Positions 1-11,962 of a DNA stretch of 64,000 bases are shown one piece after another. The first letter of the stretch is position 1. The number at the start of each line of letters is the position of its first letter. The notes below the pieces were generated by a model. The model saw only the letters and a list, made by a program, of their open reading frames with translations. It had not been told where the DNA came from and ran no database searches. The DNA is taken from positions 1 through 64,000 of the forward strand of contig JAOVVO010000420.1 of assembly GCA_028564675.1 (NCBI GenBank), in the 5' to 3' direction. Position numbers and translations under genes: made by a program. The DNA is from Onchocerca lupi. Taxonomy: Eukaryota; Nematoda; Chromadorea; Rhabditida; Onchocercidae.

Positions 1-222
1 GGATACTGAAAAGTTTCATTTTTCTTAAAAAATTTTATAGAATTTTCTGCATTCCGGGATGTGTGGATATCAGAAGTCATCTGGAATAAAATCAAAGTTA
101 AAGCAGTGATGGTGTCAATATATTTCAGAGCAATTTTGATAAGCTATTCTCTTCACTTTTCCTTGTGTTTTTTAAACAATGAACAAGTAATAAGAAATAA
201 GTGGAAAATAAACGTGATTTAC

Positions 223-872
223 TTCTTTTGCAAAATCCTTCCCTTCACTGTCCACTATTGATGGCAAATTTCTTTTCAACATAAAAACCTGTGACTTCAA
301 ATCAAATACTTCCGCTTTAAGCTTTTTGTTTTCCTCCTTAGTTTCAGCTATATTTAGATAAGCACGACGATGCGGTAAGGATAAAGTACCTGAATTTTCC
401 GGTAAGTGATATTTAAAAATAATTATGGACAAAATCAGTAATTTATTAACATCAACATTCTGGACACAAGAAAAGGAAAAATAATCATAATTTAACCTTC
501 ACTGAAAGCTGTTGCGACAGGTGTTGCATCTGAAGAAACACTTCTGAAAAATCTTTCGTCTTAAATTTGGAACTACTAATATATAAATCAAATTTCGGAC
601 AATATATATAACCTTGTACGTTTAATTGTATTGGGAGTTGAAGCACTATTTTGATAATCCAAAGGTGTGGACTCTTTCTGGAAAATGTTGACCTGAAAGA
701 CTAAGATTTCATCAGAAAAACATAACCGGAACTCTGATTTTCCTTGATTTACAAGAAATACCTGCGTCGGTTTATGAGTACTGAGAAGAGATTTGGCTTC
801 TTCAGTCAACGAATCCTGCATGGCATCCTGACTATCTTGATCGTTGATCTCGTAAACAAAATTGCGCTCCAT
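223..872 (-). CDS. Coiled-coil protein with centrosomin motif 1-like segment (partial, 5' part of gene)
   Basis: Four exons join in frame on the minus strand: 872-762, 692-613, 543-497 and 389-223. Each has GT..AG borders and matching phases, and the last donor points off the window, so the 3' part is missing. The start is taken at the ATG at 872; an upstream in-frame GTG exists. The first ~85 residues are acidic and Ser/Thr-rich. The fourth exon is a charged heptad-like helix (core ENKKLKAEVFDLKSQVFMLK) that resembles centrosomin N-terminal motif 1, which in other animals recruits and activates gamma-tubulin ring complexes at centrosomes. The helix is seen; the family is inferred from the spacing of Leu, Asn/Asp and Lys. 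It could also be an unrelated coiled coil. The gene structure is firm, the name is not. Confidence 0.5.
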
Positions 873-999
873 ATCATCCACTGTGATGTTTTTAGATATC
901 AGTCTAAATTAATATCAGTTATGCCTTTCCTTCATTATCCTCGTAGTTCGATTTTAAAAATCAGTCTGGGGTTACAAATGCCACAAATAATACTTTGAA

Positions 1000-3390
1000 A
1001 ATAATTGTAATTGTGAATGACATAATCAATAATATTATATCTAATCATTGACCATCACGACTATCTAGCAAAGCAATTTACTGCTGGATGGCAAGAATAC
1101 ATATTCAATGCTGACCACTGACTCATGCCACTTTCACTCTTGTTAAGGGAACACATTGTCAAACTTGAGAAGTTTGGGAATGAATGAGCAGAATTCAGCT
1201 TAAGCAATGTCAAATTATGGCATCACTGATTGGTTACTCATTTCTGAATTCATCTTCGAATTTTCCCCTTCCGTATATGACACAGTAACACTACTCAACT
1301 TCCCATGATTCCTCGTAACTCACTCTCACGACACCTGCATTTCTCATCAAGTTGACACCAGTGCAAACAACATTTGAACTTCGCTTTTAGCGCCTTCAAT
1401 TTGAAATAGAATGTCGTGAAGCAGCGCAAAAGCAATAGACGTGTTTCAACGGTCATTTTCGTTTAACACAAGGAAGTTTTATTATTGGGGAACTCTGAAG
1501 CAGCCGGAAATTTGTTTGTAATCCTTCGTTTCAAGTACTTTTGAATTTGCAAATTTTGAACCTGAAATAAGTCGTTCTCTTCTTTGTCCTCATTCCTACC
1601 CTTTTTGCGGGTGTGTCCGTACTCTCTCACTCTTCTTTGCAATGACTCATTAGCTTTTCCTGTGTTCTATCTATCTCACTGACTTATTCAATTCACGTCC
1701 CCAGTTGTCACCATCACTCTTCCATTTCAGACTTTTTGACATGACGCTTCATTCATAAATTCCGATTCCACGTTACGTTGAGTAACCATAGAGGTAGGTA
1801 TCTGCGTAGTGTCGGGGAAACTGTATGTTCATACATATTTATTCTCTGCTAAACAGATCATTTTCGTTTTTCATTGCTCATCATTTCACACTCAGACTAA
1901 AAGCATTCGGGAGCTATCCGAACTTGCTCGATTCCTCAGCAAACAGACGTCGTACTGCATGTCTGCTGTGCTGCCAGTATTATGCATGCATGTAAGGCAA
2001 TTTTCAGAAATGAATGCCACTCGATAATAGATGAATGTATGTTGGGTGACCAAAATACCCGGCATGACACAACACACTCCCGTTGTTACCTCACCTCACT
2101 CGATGATGGATCAGGATGTGTTCATACCTCACGAATGTTTACTTGCAACGCTGCAGAGAAGTGGAAGGGTGTGAGTGACAGCGACAATTCTATAGGTAAA
2201 CGCAACTTGGCACACACACACACACTACCGCACAACCACTTGATGAGCGAGCAAAGATGTATGTACTTGTGTGTGTGTCTGTTTATCTCCACCTTTTATG
2301 AATGTTGCTTAACCTTTCGTTTATTTGCAGCATTCAGCGATTAATGATAGTGCACTGAGAAGACCGGCTGGCAGGCATATTCTCTGCGCTATTTTCTTCA
2401 ATTTTTCTGCTCAGAATGTTTCAACTGAACTTTTATTAGCTTAATGCCACGAAATAGACGTTCAGATGTTCGGAATTGCAAGAATTCATTGTACTGAATC
2501 TTTGCACGCGACGAGTTTCTGCTCGATAGTTTCCTAGCATGCACTGCTTCCCTTGCAAGTTCTCTGCTAGAAAGGGAAAATGCCATTATTATATCGAATT
2601 ACAGATCCTTGTCTTCTCTCCTTATTGCATGACAGTTGTCGATATGTTGGCTCACCAAGTGAACCAAGCACTGTTAATCATTCGTTATTCCAATAATCAT
2701 TAATTTCTTAGGTTTGATTGTTTCGCTTTAATAGATGTCTACAAGAATCAACCCTACTCTCGATTTCAGCTTTCTGATTTGTATCTCTCTATGCTTCATC
2801 GCCATGTTAGGATGAGATGTCATAGTCGGATTTCCCAATGGACAATTTAATAAACATAAGAATTGACCAAGTATTTTTGAAAAAAATTATTTGTTAAGTT
2901 TTTTTTAGTTTTATTTTGAAAAAAAAAAAAAAGAAAAAATTGTCTGCTTCAATAAACAGGATGAAGAAAAATTATTTTAGCAGGATTTACATTAAACTTT
3001 GGCCTTCTCTTTTTTGATCATGTCATTACTTTTCTATAACTAAAAATTATAAATCATAAGTTTTGCCACGTATGTATCGAGTATCTCTAGAAAGATTGAA
3101 GAAAAAAGTTCTCAAGGATAGTATTTTTTATCTGTTTTAAATAACTTTTACTTGTCATTGTTATGTTTGAGCAGTGTCTCTCATTAACTGTTCAGAATTG
3201 ATCATTCCATCGAACTAGAATTTTTGTCTTGTCAAGAAATCATACTAGAAATTCAAGTTCTTCAGAATAGTTCCTATAAAAATTATATTTGAATCCATCA
3301 TTGTGAAGAAATGGAATTAATTGTTGCATGAACTGATAGTTAAATATATTGTAGAAAATCTCGCTGCTATTCGGAATTAAATGACGTAAC
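1000..3390. other. Gene-free interval upstream of aha-1
   Basis: No frame here has exon borders or recognisable protein similarity, so the open frames look like chance. A (CA)n tract at 2211-2225 faces a (TG)n tract at 2269-2278, which could pair as a weak hairpin. The interval separates the divergent coiled-coil gene and aha-1, so both promoters should lie here, but I see no definable core promoter. Confidence 0.6.
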
Positions 3391-6300
3391 ATGTCGAATG
3401 GGAATGGTCAGGAAGCGATACCAATCCCAGGATCAGTAATGGCGCAGTCCCTAGATGCTTGGCCACAAAATTTGTCAGTTATTTATATTTTCTATCACTC
3501 ATTATCGGTGAAAAAACGACATTTATTTTTTAATGGACATTAAGAGAATTAGTTGAATCCGTTGAAATTTAACTAATCTAGAGCACTTGTAATTGGCAGG
3601 ACGGATAATGGAGGATTAAACGGATCAGTATCAAAATACGCGCGGATGGATGGAACTGGACAAAGAATTGGTGAATGTGAAGATCCTGGGTCGGATAGTA
3701 AAGAGCGGTTCGCACGTGAGAATCACAGCGAAATTGAACGAAGGAGGCGGAATAAAATGACGCAGTATATTAATGAACTCGCTGAAATGGTACCTCAGTG
3801 CGCTGCTCTTGGTCGTAAGCCGGATAAGCTAACTATTTTACGGATGGCTGTCTCTCACATGAAGGTATATCGAGTTTCTCTTAGATGTGATTGTAGATGA
3901 TTTCAGGCTGTGATGATCTTTGTATATTAAGCTATTTAAGTAAAATTTTATAACATACATAAGCGGTTTCCGTATTTCATGTTAAAATTCTTTGGTGCAT
4001 ATTAGTATAAGTGAAGGTAGTTATCTATTACAGGCAATTCGTGGTGGTTCACAGAATGAATCTTCGTATAAGCCTTCTTTTTTGACGGATCAAGAGTTGA
4101 AGCATTTAATCTTAGAAGCAGCTAATGGCTTCCTGTTTGTTGTTTGTTGCGATACGGGAAGAATTCTTTACGTAGCCGACTCAATTGTTCCTGTTCTCAA
4201 CATGCGCCAGGTCTGGAACTCATTAACACAGCTCTGTTTAAAATGATTTATTAGAAAGTTGCTTTCCATTGCTCGGTTTTTTTACATTTCGAAGCTATTG
4301 AAATATTAGATTTGCTTTCAGATAACTTTAGCTTATCTTCCGATGAAATTAAAGCTGCCGTCAGCTCATTTTCAATAAAATGCGAATAGCAGCTGATGGA
4401 CCATAATATTTTTCATAAGTTCTAATCCCAACGTACAGTATTTTTTTTTATTGCCAATAGTAACAGGGATGTTATAACTGATGAAAAAAATATATTTTTA
4501 TAAATTTATAAATCAGTTGGTTTTCACTGCTTCATTGTTGACAACATTCCAATTTTGTTATCCGTTACTTTGTCCGCATGCTTCATTTCCCTATTTTCTT
4601 TTTTTAATGGATTAAAATTGTTAACATTTAAGGATGATTGGCTGCATCATGTTATCTACGACCTAGTACATCCTGATGACATGGAAAAAGTGAGGGATCA
4701 GCTGTGTGGAAGTGAAGCAAGCTTGAATCGAGTACTTGATTTGAAAACCGGCACTGTTAAAAAAGAACAAAGTTCTATTCGTGTTCATATGAGTTGCCGC
4801 CGTGGTTTTATTTGTAGGTAAATAGTTTCTGTTCTAAGTAATTTATCCAATAAAACTGGTATACTTCGATATCAAATCTAATAGCGGCTTCCTTTTTATA
4901 TTTAATGAGTTAACAAATTCAATTTTTAAATGGTTGATCTTCTAAATTTTCTGTCGGTAAAAAAGATAAGATCGAGAGAATAAAAATACGCAAAATAATT
5001 ATCCAATATATTACCATAGATAGCGCAATGTGGAATAAGCTCTAGAACATCAATTTGTGAACTATAACAATTTACATTGACTGTTGTTCATATTATTGAT
5101 ATGTACAACAAAATTTGTATGTATATGCCATATATATTCTGTCTAGAATGAGACTGGGACCTTTGGAACCTCTTCATCGTCTCTGCAATCGACGGCCCAT
5201 TTTCACACACAACGGACATAATTATGTAGTAGTACACTGTACCGGTTACATCAAGAATTCACCGCCGAGTGGTCTTGGACTTGATTCACCACCATCGAGC
5301 TGTCTTGTTGCTATTGCACGATTACAAGTTGCTAGTATGCCAATTAATAGCGAACAGAATTCTGCTTCGCAGTTTTCAGTAAGACTTGCAGAGGACGGGA
5401 AAGTGAGCTATTTTTATTACAATTTTGTTTTGAAATTTTAACATATTTTCTTATACTTATCCGAGATATTAAAGCATTGTTTATTTCATGGTTTTTATAG
5501 ATAACATTTGTGGAACAGAGAGCCGCAGTTCTGTTGTCTATGCCCACGGAACAGATTTTAGGACGTTACTGGTGGCAAATTGTACATCCTGCAGATGAAC
5601 AAACCATGCACGATACTTTCATGCATATTATTCAAGTAACTGATATTATTTCCATCATTTTAACATTTTAATCTTCCCACTTTCTATTCATTAAATATCA
5701 AATTACTCTAAGTGATATGTTTTAAATTTTTACGATCCAGTTTGAAAAATTATTGCATAAATTCTATTTATTGATATATTTCGATTTACTGGAATATTAT
5801 TTCTTATAATTTTGCCTGTCATTATGCTGACAATGGTACTTTGATTGTTTCAGAATTCAGTAGAGCTACACTACTAACAGTATTAGTTTGCTCGAATCAT
5901 TTTATATTTTGACCTTGATCTGCTTACTTGTTTTGCAGGATCAAGATAGACAAATATCAGTTCGATTAAGAACACAAACAGATTTCATCCCATGCGCAGT
6001 CACCGCCCATAGATTTCTAAATCCATATTCGGAGCAGTTTGAATATGTGGTTGCTACGCATATAATGATTCCAAATGATAATGAAAGTTGGCAAGCTAGT
6101 TCTCAGGTAAATTGATTCATCAGTGGAAATGGAAGCAGAACTGTAATTATCATTTGATTTTCATGTCATTTTTCTATGGAATTATCAGAATCTGCTTATG
6201 AGAGTGAAATAGAGATGAAAAATAAGGAATGGTTTAATAATGTTGCTAGTCTACCAGACATTTAGTTGGCAAATATATTCCATTGTTCATCATTCTCACT

Positions 6301-8312
6301 ATTAAGTTTGTTAAATATATGATTTCAGGTGTTTCCAACAGCATCATCTGAATTCGAGCCATCATCAGGTAATGAGTGGTCATCCACTACCAGCTTCGGA
6401 TCGGATGGTATTGTATCTGGCAGCAGAAGACATATGTGGAGTATGGAACAATGGGAACATTATGGTCAGCGGTAATAAATAATATGAGCTTTTGCATTAA
6501 TTGATTTGCTGACTATCATGATATTTCATGTTTTTGTGTACGATTAATTCATTATCTGTAAAGATATATGCATAAATTTGTAAAAGAAGATATTCAATAA
6601 TAAATCTGCATAAAACGGTGTGATAACAGGATAAACAATAGAACAACTGCAATTGCATGGTCTAAAATATACATTTTTGAATTCCTTGCCATGTTTTTAT
6701 CAGAGATATTTGAAAAGTAGCCAGTTATAAAATAAGATGACAAAACATACTATTTTTTATCATAAAGTTTCTTTAAAAAATGGTCATTGAGTCCTGATAT
6801 TGAGATCCTTTTTGTTTCATAAAGTATTTGAAAGGATACCGTTGCAGGTATTTGGGAATTCAAAAATTAGACGGTCCATTTAAATAAGGTTGCATTATCC
6901 CTGCAGAGGTTAATAATAAAATTGAAAAAAACTGAGGTAGTGAATTGAGCTATATGAAGCAAGATGCTAATTTGCAACTCGTGATCATGTTGATCTAAGT
7001 ATTTCATAATAGAGTGGTTTCTGATCAAGTAAAGTCGGTACCGTCAAAACAACATTATTCTATTCCTGCTTGTGAGAAGCAAATCACGAGAGGTGTTACA
7101 CGTGATTTTCTTTTTTAAGAGCGTGTTAAACGCTCTCGTGGTTTGCTTTTTACAAGCAAAAATAGAATAATGTTGCTTTGAGGGAACCAACTTTGCTTGA
7201 TCAGAACTCACCCTATCATGAAATACTTCGGTTTCAACTCATCACTAACATGATCACAAGTTGCAAATTAACATCTTGCTTCATATAGCATCAACTCACA
7301 ACCTCAATTTTGTTCAATTTTATTACTAACTTCCGCAGGGATTATGCAACCTTATCAGGATGAACCGTCCAATTTCTGAATTCCCAAATATCTACAACCA
7401 CATTCCTTCAAATACTTTATGAAACAAAAATGTATCAGCGTGAATCATTGATTTTTTCATCAACTAACGACGATATATATTCTGTAGCTGATGGTTTAGC
7501 TGTGCGATGACGCGAAAATTTTTTCTCCGACAATTCGGAAATATTTAATTCGGAACTAATATTGAGCATTGGATTCCACATTCCTTGCACCGAAGAGACT
7601 TGAGCAGATTGCCGCGAAATCAAATCAACTACCGGAAGACCACTTCGAGTTCGTAATAGATTGAAATGTCTCTCGACCTGTTCTACATCGAAATTTTTTA
7701 AAACAATCTGAATTATGCGACCATTTCCATATTCCGCTCTTACTACTGGAATATTCTGTCTGTAAATAAAGATCACTATACTCAGGTTAATAATACAGGA
7801 ATACTAATAAATCAGATGTCCTTCTTCTCTATAAATGAATTTGAACTACATAGAACCGTAGTCTTTAACTGCTATAATTCTGTATTGCAGGAATGACAGC
7901 AGTTCAGGAGATACAAAAGCATATGCATTTACAACAAAATCGTAAAGAAACGCTCATTTGCGAAGAACAGGGAGATTATAGCAACGAGGATTTCGTCAGA
8001 AAATGGGTTGAATGGGCGCTGATAGCATTATACTCTTCCAGAAAATCAACGCGTGGGGATGATTTCAGATGCACTTGTACCATTATCTGCAGATAGGTTG
8101 TACAGTATGGGAACCAATGATTTGGGATCAGGAAAGGAGCAGGAAAACCGAAAGGACTTGAAAGGTCGGATTTTGGAGCTGAAGCCAGTTCGAGTTCGAG
8201 TGCGAGTTCAAGTTCCAATTTTTACTTAGATACAAATCGAAGCAGCAATAGCAACAATTCAGCAGTTCAGTTGAGCAATATTCTTCTTTACGAGCGACAA
8301 AGAAAAGAATAA
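3391..8312 (+). CDS. aha-1: Aryl hydrocarbon receptor nuclear translocator (ARNT/AHA-1), bHLH-PAS transcription factor
   Basis: AHA-1/ARNT is the common nuclear partner of bHLH-PAS proteins (AHR, HIF, SIM type) and binds DNA as a heterodimer. Exons that join in frame: 3391-3473, 3600-3864, 4034-4210, 4633-4817, 5147-5402, 5501-5635, 5939-6106 and 6329-6475, giving 471 aa. The basic-helix-loop-helix (NHSEIERRRRNKMTQYINEL) starts near residue 75. PAS-A follows (LILEAANGFLFVVCC), then PAS-B (ILGRYWWQIVHPADE) and a PAC segment (NPYSEQFEYVVATH). A longer form is supported by splice phase: donor after 6471, then exons 7891-7941 and 8132-8312, ending in a Ser/Asn-rich tail, 547 aa in total. The acceptor at 8132 is weak, and another at 8107 would give a different tail. 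The long form crosses a palindromic element and interlocks with mrpl-43. The family call is very sure; the tail is not. Confidence 0.93.
6808..7431. mobile_element. ~625 bp palindromic element (foldback/MITE-like)
   Basis: The two halves are reverse complements of each other along almost their whole length, with the symmetry point near 7119. The outer arms read TTTTTGTTTCATAAAGTATT at the left edge and its mirror at the right edge. Small differences are scattered through both arms. No coding frame lies inside. A long imperfect palindrome with no transposase fits a foldback or MITE-type non-autonomous DNA element. Target-site duplications are not obvious, because weaker symmetry seems to extend past both ends. 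It lies in the proposed last large intron of aha-1 and abuts the stop codon of mrpl-43. Confidence 0.8.
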
Positions 8313-8670
8313 CCCAGTGATCAATTTACTGGGATATTCTCTAACTAATAACTAATTGTAACATGAACGAAGAATCATTCCTCCACCAATCAATAAGGCT
8401 TTCTTCAAAAGGTTCAAACAGCTTTCGTTTTTACCACAATTCAGACAAGGAAAATTAAAAAAAAAAAAAAACGACAAACCTGATGGGCTGTACGTAAACG
8501 ACTACAGAGGGGTTCTGTGATGCGAACTGAGACAATAATCCACTGCCGATGAAGTGTCGTACCCCAGAGCTGCATTCATTCTTGCGACAGAATCGAATGG
8601 TGATCCGATGGAGCTGGGGGATATATTTAGTTACAGCGTTGCTGAATGGCGTGCAGGGATAGCCACTCAT
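7435..8670 (-). CDS. mrpl-43: Mitochondrial large ribosomal subunit protein mL43
   Basis: Two exons, 8670-8480 and 7759-7435, join across phase 2 to give 171 aa, close to the usual metazoan length. The first exon carries the L51/S25/CI-B8 thioredoxin-like fold (motifs QLHRITIRFCRK, SSGVRHFI, NPSVVVYVQP). The second carries VVRAEYGNGR followed by HFNLLRTRSGLP, both typical of mL43. The protein is a nuclear-encoded component of the mitochondrial 39S subunit. I chose the ATG at 8670 (MSGYPCTPF) because family members start just before this segment; an in-frame ATG at 8745 would add 25 residues. The ~720 bp intron contains candidate plus-strand exons of aha-1. The stop codon lies 4 bases from the edge of the palindromic element, so the 3' UTR must run into it. 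Confidence 0.85.
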
Positions 8671-9006
8671 GCGCCATCCATAGTTTAACTGCATCGCTGC
8701 CGTATAACATATCTTAATCCTATCTACACGTGGTTTCGATGGCATTGCGCTTCTGCAATGAAGGATTTATTATCACATTAAAATTTATGTGGACAAAGCA
8801 ACACGCATTTAAACTAGGCAGTTTGATTTATTGAGAATAATCTCAAATTAGAGGAATTTCATATGCATTTCTTGAACTTCATTATTTTCTCTCTCCATTT
8901 CTCATCGACGTAAAACTAGCGGTTTGCTTTATACATAACGTCTATGAAATATTTATAAAAGAGCATGAGACAGTTATTTCACAGAAGTTCCCAAACTTTC
9001 CATTTG

Positions 9007-9074
9007 AAATAGGTACAATACCATTTGTTATTCGACTTTCCAATTTCGAATAACAAATGGTATTGTACCTATTT
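9007..9074. repeat. Perfect inverted repeat, 29 bp arms with 10 bp loop
   Basis: Arm 9007-9035 and arm 9046-9074 are exact reverse complements, separated by ten bases. The arms contain the AGGTACAATACCATTTG core. It sits upstream of RTF2 (plus) and upstream of mrpl-43 (minus), so either transcript could fold it. It is not followed by a T-run and does not look like a terminator. Confidence 0.95.
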
Positions 9075-9358
9075 CTGATAAAACTCAAGCAAACAGTCCC
9101 CACAAACGAGAAATAAGTCTACAACAAACTGGAGATGGCAATATGCGAAAGGTAGGAGACAAGGAATTTGCAAATCGGGCAAATTAAAAGCGTAGAAAAT
9201 GTGCAACGAACCAAGGGGATGTGCTTGGCCAAGTTTTCGGAAGGTTCAAGAGAGGTTAGAAACATTGGGTTCTGCGAATGATTTTGCGTTGTAAAGAGGG
9301 TTGCGAAATATGCCATATATACGAAATAGAATGTATAATAATGAATTCAGGAAGTGTT

Positions 9359-11327
9359 ATGGGAGCGGATGGCGGTACAATTCCAAAGCGATGCGAACTT
9401 GTGAAGAAGAAAAAAAAGAAGGAGAAACTGGATAAGAATGTAGCAAACGCGACAAGATGGCGACTGTGTCGACTGAGCCAAGAACCGTTGAAGAGACCAA
9501 TTGTAGCATGCAGATTGGGAAAGTACGTGATTCTTTGATTTTGATGATGGAATTACTTAGCTGTTTCACATTACTTAGCTTACAGTCCATTTACCATTGC
9601 TTATTTCAGCGGTATTTCTTCTCTTTTGCTTCTAAGCAAGCTTTCATGGGAGAATATTTAAATTAATTTCCATTCGTCCCATCTACTGTCAGCAGCTGGT
9701 CGGTTCCTGACAAAAACCGCAGTCTTATAATTCTTAGACCATCATTTCTGCTGGCTAACATGGAAATGCTTCTCTTGATGAACTTTGACAAGATTCAGCA
9801 GTTTTATCTTCTTGTTGTCTTGGAGTAATTGCTTTTAGCTTGTATAACAAAGAAGAAGTTCTCAATGCTATTTTATCGAAAAAAATTGGTGAATGTGAAG
9901 TCGCGAAGCATATCAAAGGTTTGAAGGATATTAAGGAATTGAAGCTAACAAATAACAAAGAATACAGAGAAAGTGGCGCTGACAAGGGAGATATCTATAA
10001 GGATCATAACATTGCGCCGTTCTGCTGTCCAGTCACCGGAATTCCAATGAATGGCAATTATCCGTATGTTTAAACTTATTGTTTTTAAGGAGGAAAATCT
10101 TTCCCAGTTTCATTCTTTACCATTCTGATTTAATTCTCCCAAAGAAGCCAAGAACTTTCACATTTCTTCACAGCATTACATCCCATATTTTTTACGTAAT
10201 TAGAAATACATATTTAGAAGCCGTCTACTTTAACCCTTATTACTGACTTTCTTTTTCATCTTGGCTTTTATATGTTTTGAAAGATCAAATGTTACTAATA
10301 TGTTCGAAGAATATCATGAGATTCGTATAGAATGAGTTTCTGTTTTATAGCAGCCTTCTTTGTCAATCAATTAATCATCCCTTAGTGTTAAGGGTAGAGT
10401 TGTTCTTTCTTTTTTTTTTTTTTTTTTTGTAAAGTCTTTTTTTATAAATCCATAATTCCAAGTGCCGTTTTTAGGCTCTAAAGACTAATCTGTCTTACTA
10501 CTGAAACTAGAACTTTTACTGAAATCCCTGCTTCTTTAAAGAAAAGATTTTTTAGGATTTTTTCTTGCAAGATATTTATGATAAAAAAATTCGCATTTTG
10601 CTCTCTCTAGTCTGAAAAATAACACTTCAGGTTCACCTTTAACTGGCGCTGTGGATGTGTCATTTCGGAAAAAGCAATTGAAGAAGTGAAGCCGGATGTA
10701 TGCCACGGTTGTGGAGGCCCATTCAGCAAAGATGACCTCATTTTACTTAATCCCCCGGAAGATGTCCTTGAGATTTATAAGAAGTTGGAAAAGGAACGAA
10801 AAAAAGCGTTAAGTTAGTCTATGTAATAATATTGAAATGATTCATTTTATACATAGCGACTATTGCTGTCGTGAAAATTAGATGCACAAAATTAGATGTT
10901 ATAATTGTTCATTCTTCTCGAACATAAATATTACAGTTTTGAGGTTCATAAGAGGACGACAAGATTTAGAAGATTAAACTCATTGTTGACTGTTAGAAAT
11001 TACATTCATAAATTTGCTATGAACTATTTCCTGTGAAAATGTATTTTAGAGTCGGCAGAAAAAAAGGATATGATTTGTAAAATGGAGAAGATCGAGTCCA
11101 CCCAGAAAAATGACGTAGTAAGACAGTATAAAAGAGAGGCGGTAACGTCGACCGATTTTGAGGAATTGCTTAGAAAAGCAAAGAAACAAAAAGCAACAGT
11201 TATTAAAACCGACTCGATTCAGGATTCAAATGCATCTGCAGCATACAAGTCACTGTTTACGACATGCGAAGAGGCGAAACATAAACCAAAACCACATTGG
11301 ATAACGCATAATCCACTTTTCTACTGA
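9359..11327 (+). CDS. rtf2: Replication termination factor 2 (RTF2)
   Basis: Four exons (9359-9522, 9839-10063, 10631-10812, 11050-11327) join in frame to 282 aa; the human protein is 306 aa. The N-terminus MGADGGTIPKR is the family signature, followed by a Lys-rich stretch, LSQEPLKRPIVACRLG and LYNKEEVLNAI. The central RING/U-box-like fold has CCPVTG...FTFNWRCGCVIS...VCHGCGGPF. The C-terminus AYKSLFTT...HWITHNPLFY matches the conserved RTF2 end. In yeasts RTF2 stabilises paused replication forks; in animals it acts at stalled forks and is removed by DDI1/2. The start is fixed by the signature. The gene is convergent with the CABIN1 homologue, whose stop is 636 bp away. Confidence 0.92.
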
Positions 11328-11962
11328 TGTGTTGTACATAGTTCCAGAAAGATTCATTTTATCTAAGAAAGTAAATAATTGTGGTACAGCATTCTTTTAT
11401 CATATATTTGTCATGTATTTTAGCACTTTCATCTATATGATATGTATTTTATGTAGAGGAGACGAATATTATAGAATTTTGCCATGGGTAGATAATTTTA
11501 TATTTCATTATGAGAAATATAGATCGTGGAATTTTCATTATTTAATAGTTTTCATCTGGATAAGATAGCCAGGCAAAACCTACCACTTCTGTTTTTTATA
11601 TTCACTTTGCGGAATTTCCAATGCCTCTCGAAATATATTTTAGTCTAGAATTCTCAGATCCAAATATTTTTTCAGAGAAGAGAAGAAATTAAGTAAATGC
11701 AAGACAGGAATCTGGACTAGAAAATAAGCGGAACGATTTCGCCTGACGAATTGAACTGCTACTCAATTTTCGTTTGCCCAACTTTCTTTTTGAGGCGATG
11801 TAGAGTTGCTGGAACAGAGACTTATTTTTTCAAGTTTTTTCAAGTTAAGATCCGAACAAAATTACATGCTCTCATGAGAAACTTGATCATGAGTGGATAG
11901 GTTATAATGATCTAACAGCTGCAGTTACTGATTTTCTTAAGTCTCTTTTGTCCCACTGTTCC

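Noticed and set aside
1809..2344. Overlapping plus-strand frames of 72 and 120 codons upstream of aha-1
   Set aside because: No splice context, low-complexity CA/TG content and no recognisable motif.
7976..8218. Minus-strand frame with repeated LELE residues
   Set aside because: It is the antisense of the Ser-rich aha-1 tail codons and lies in the mrpl-43 intron.
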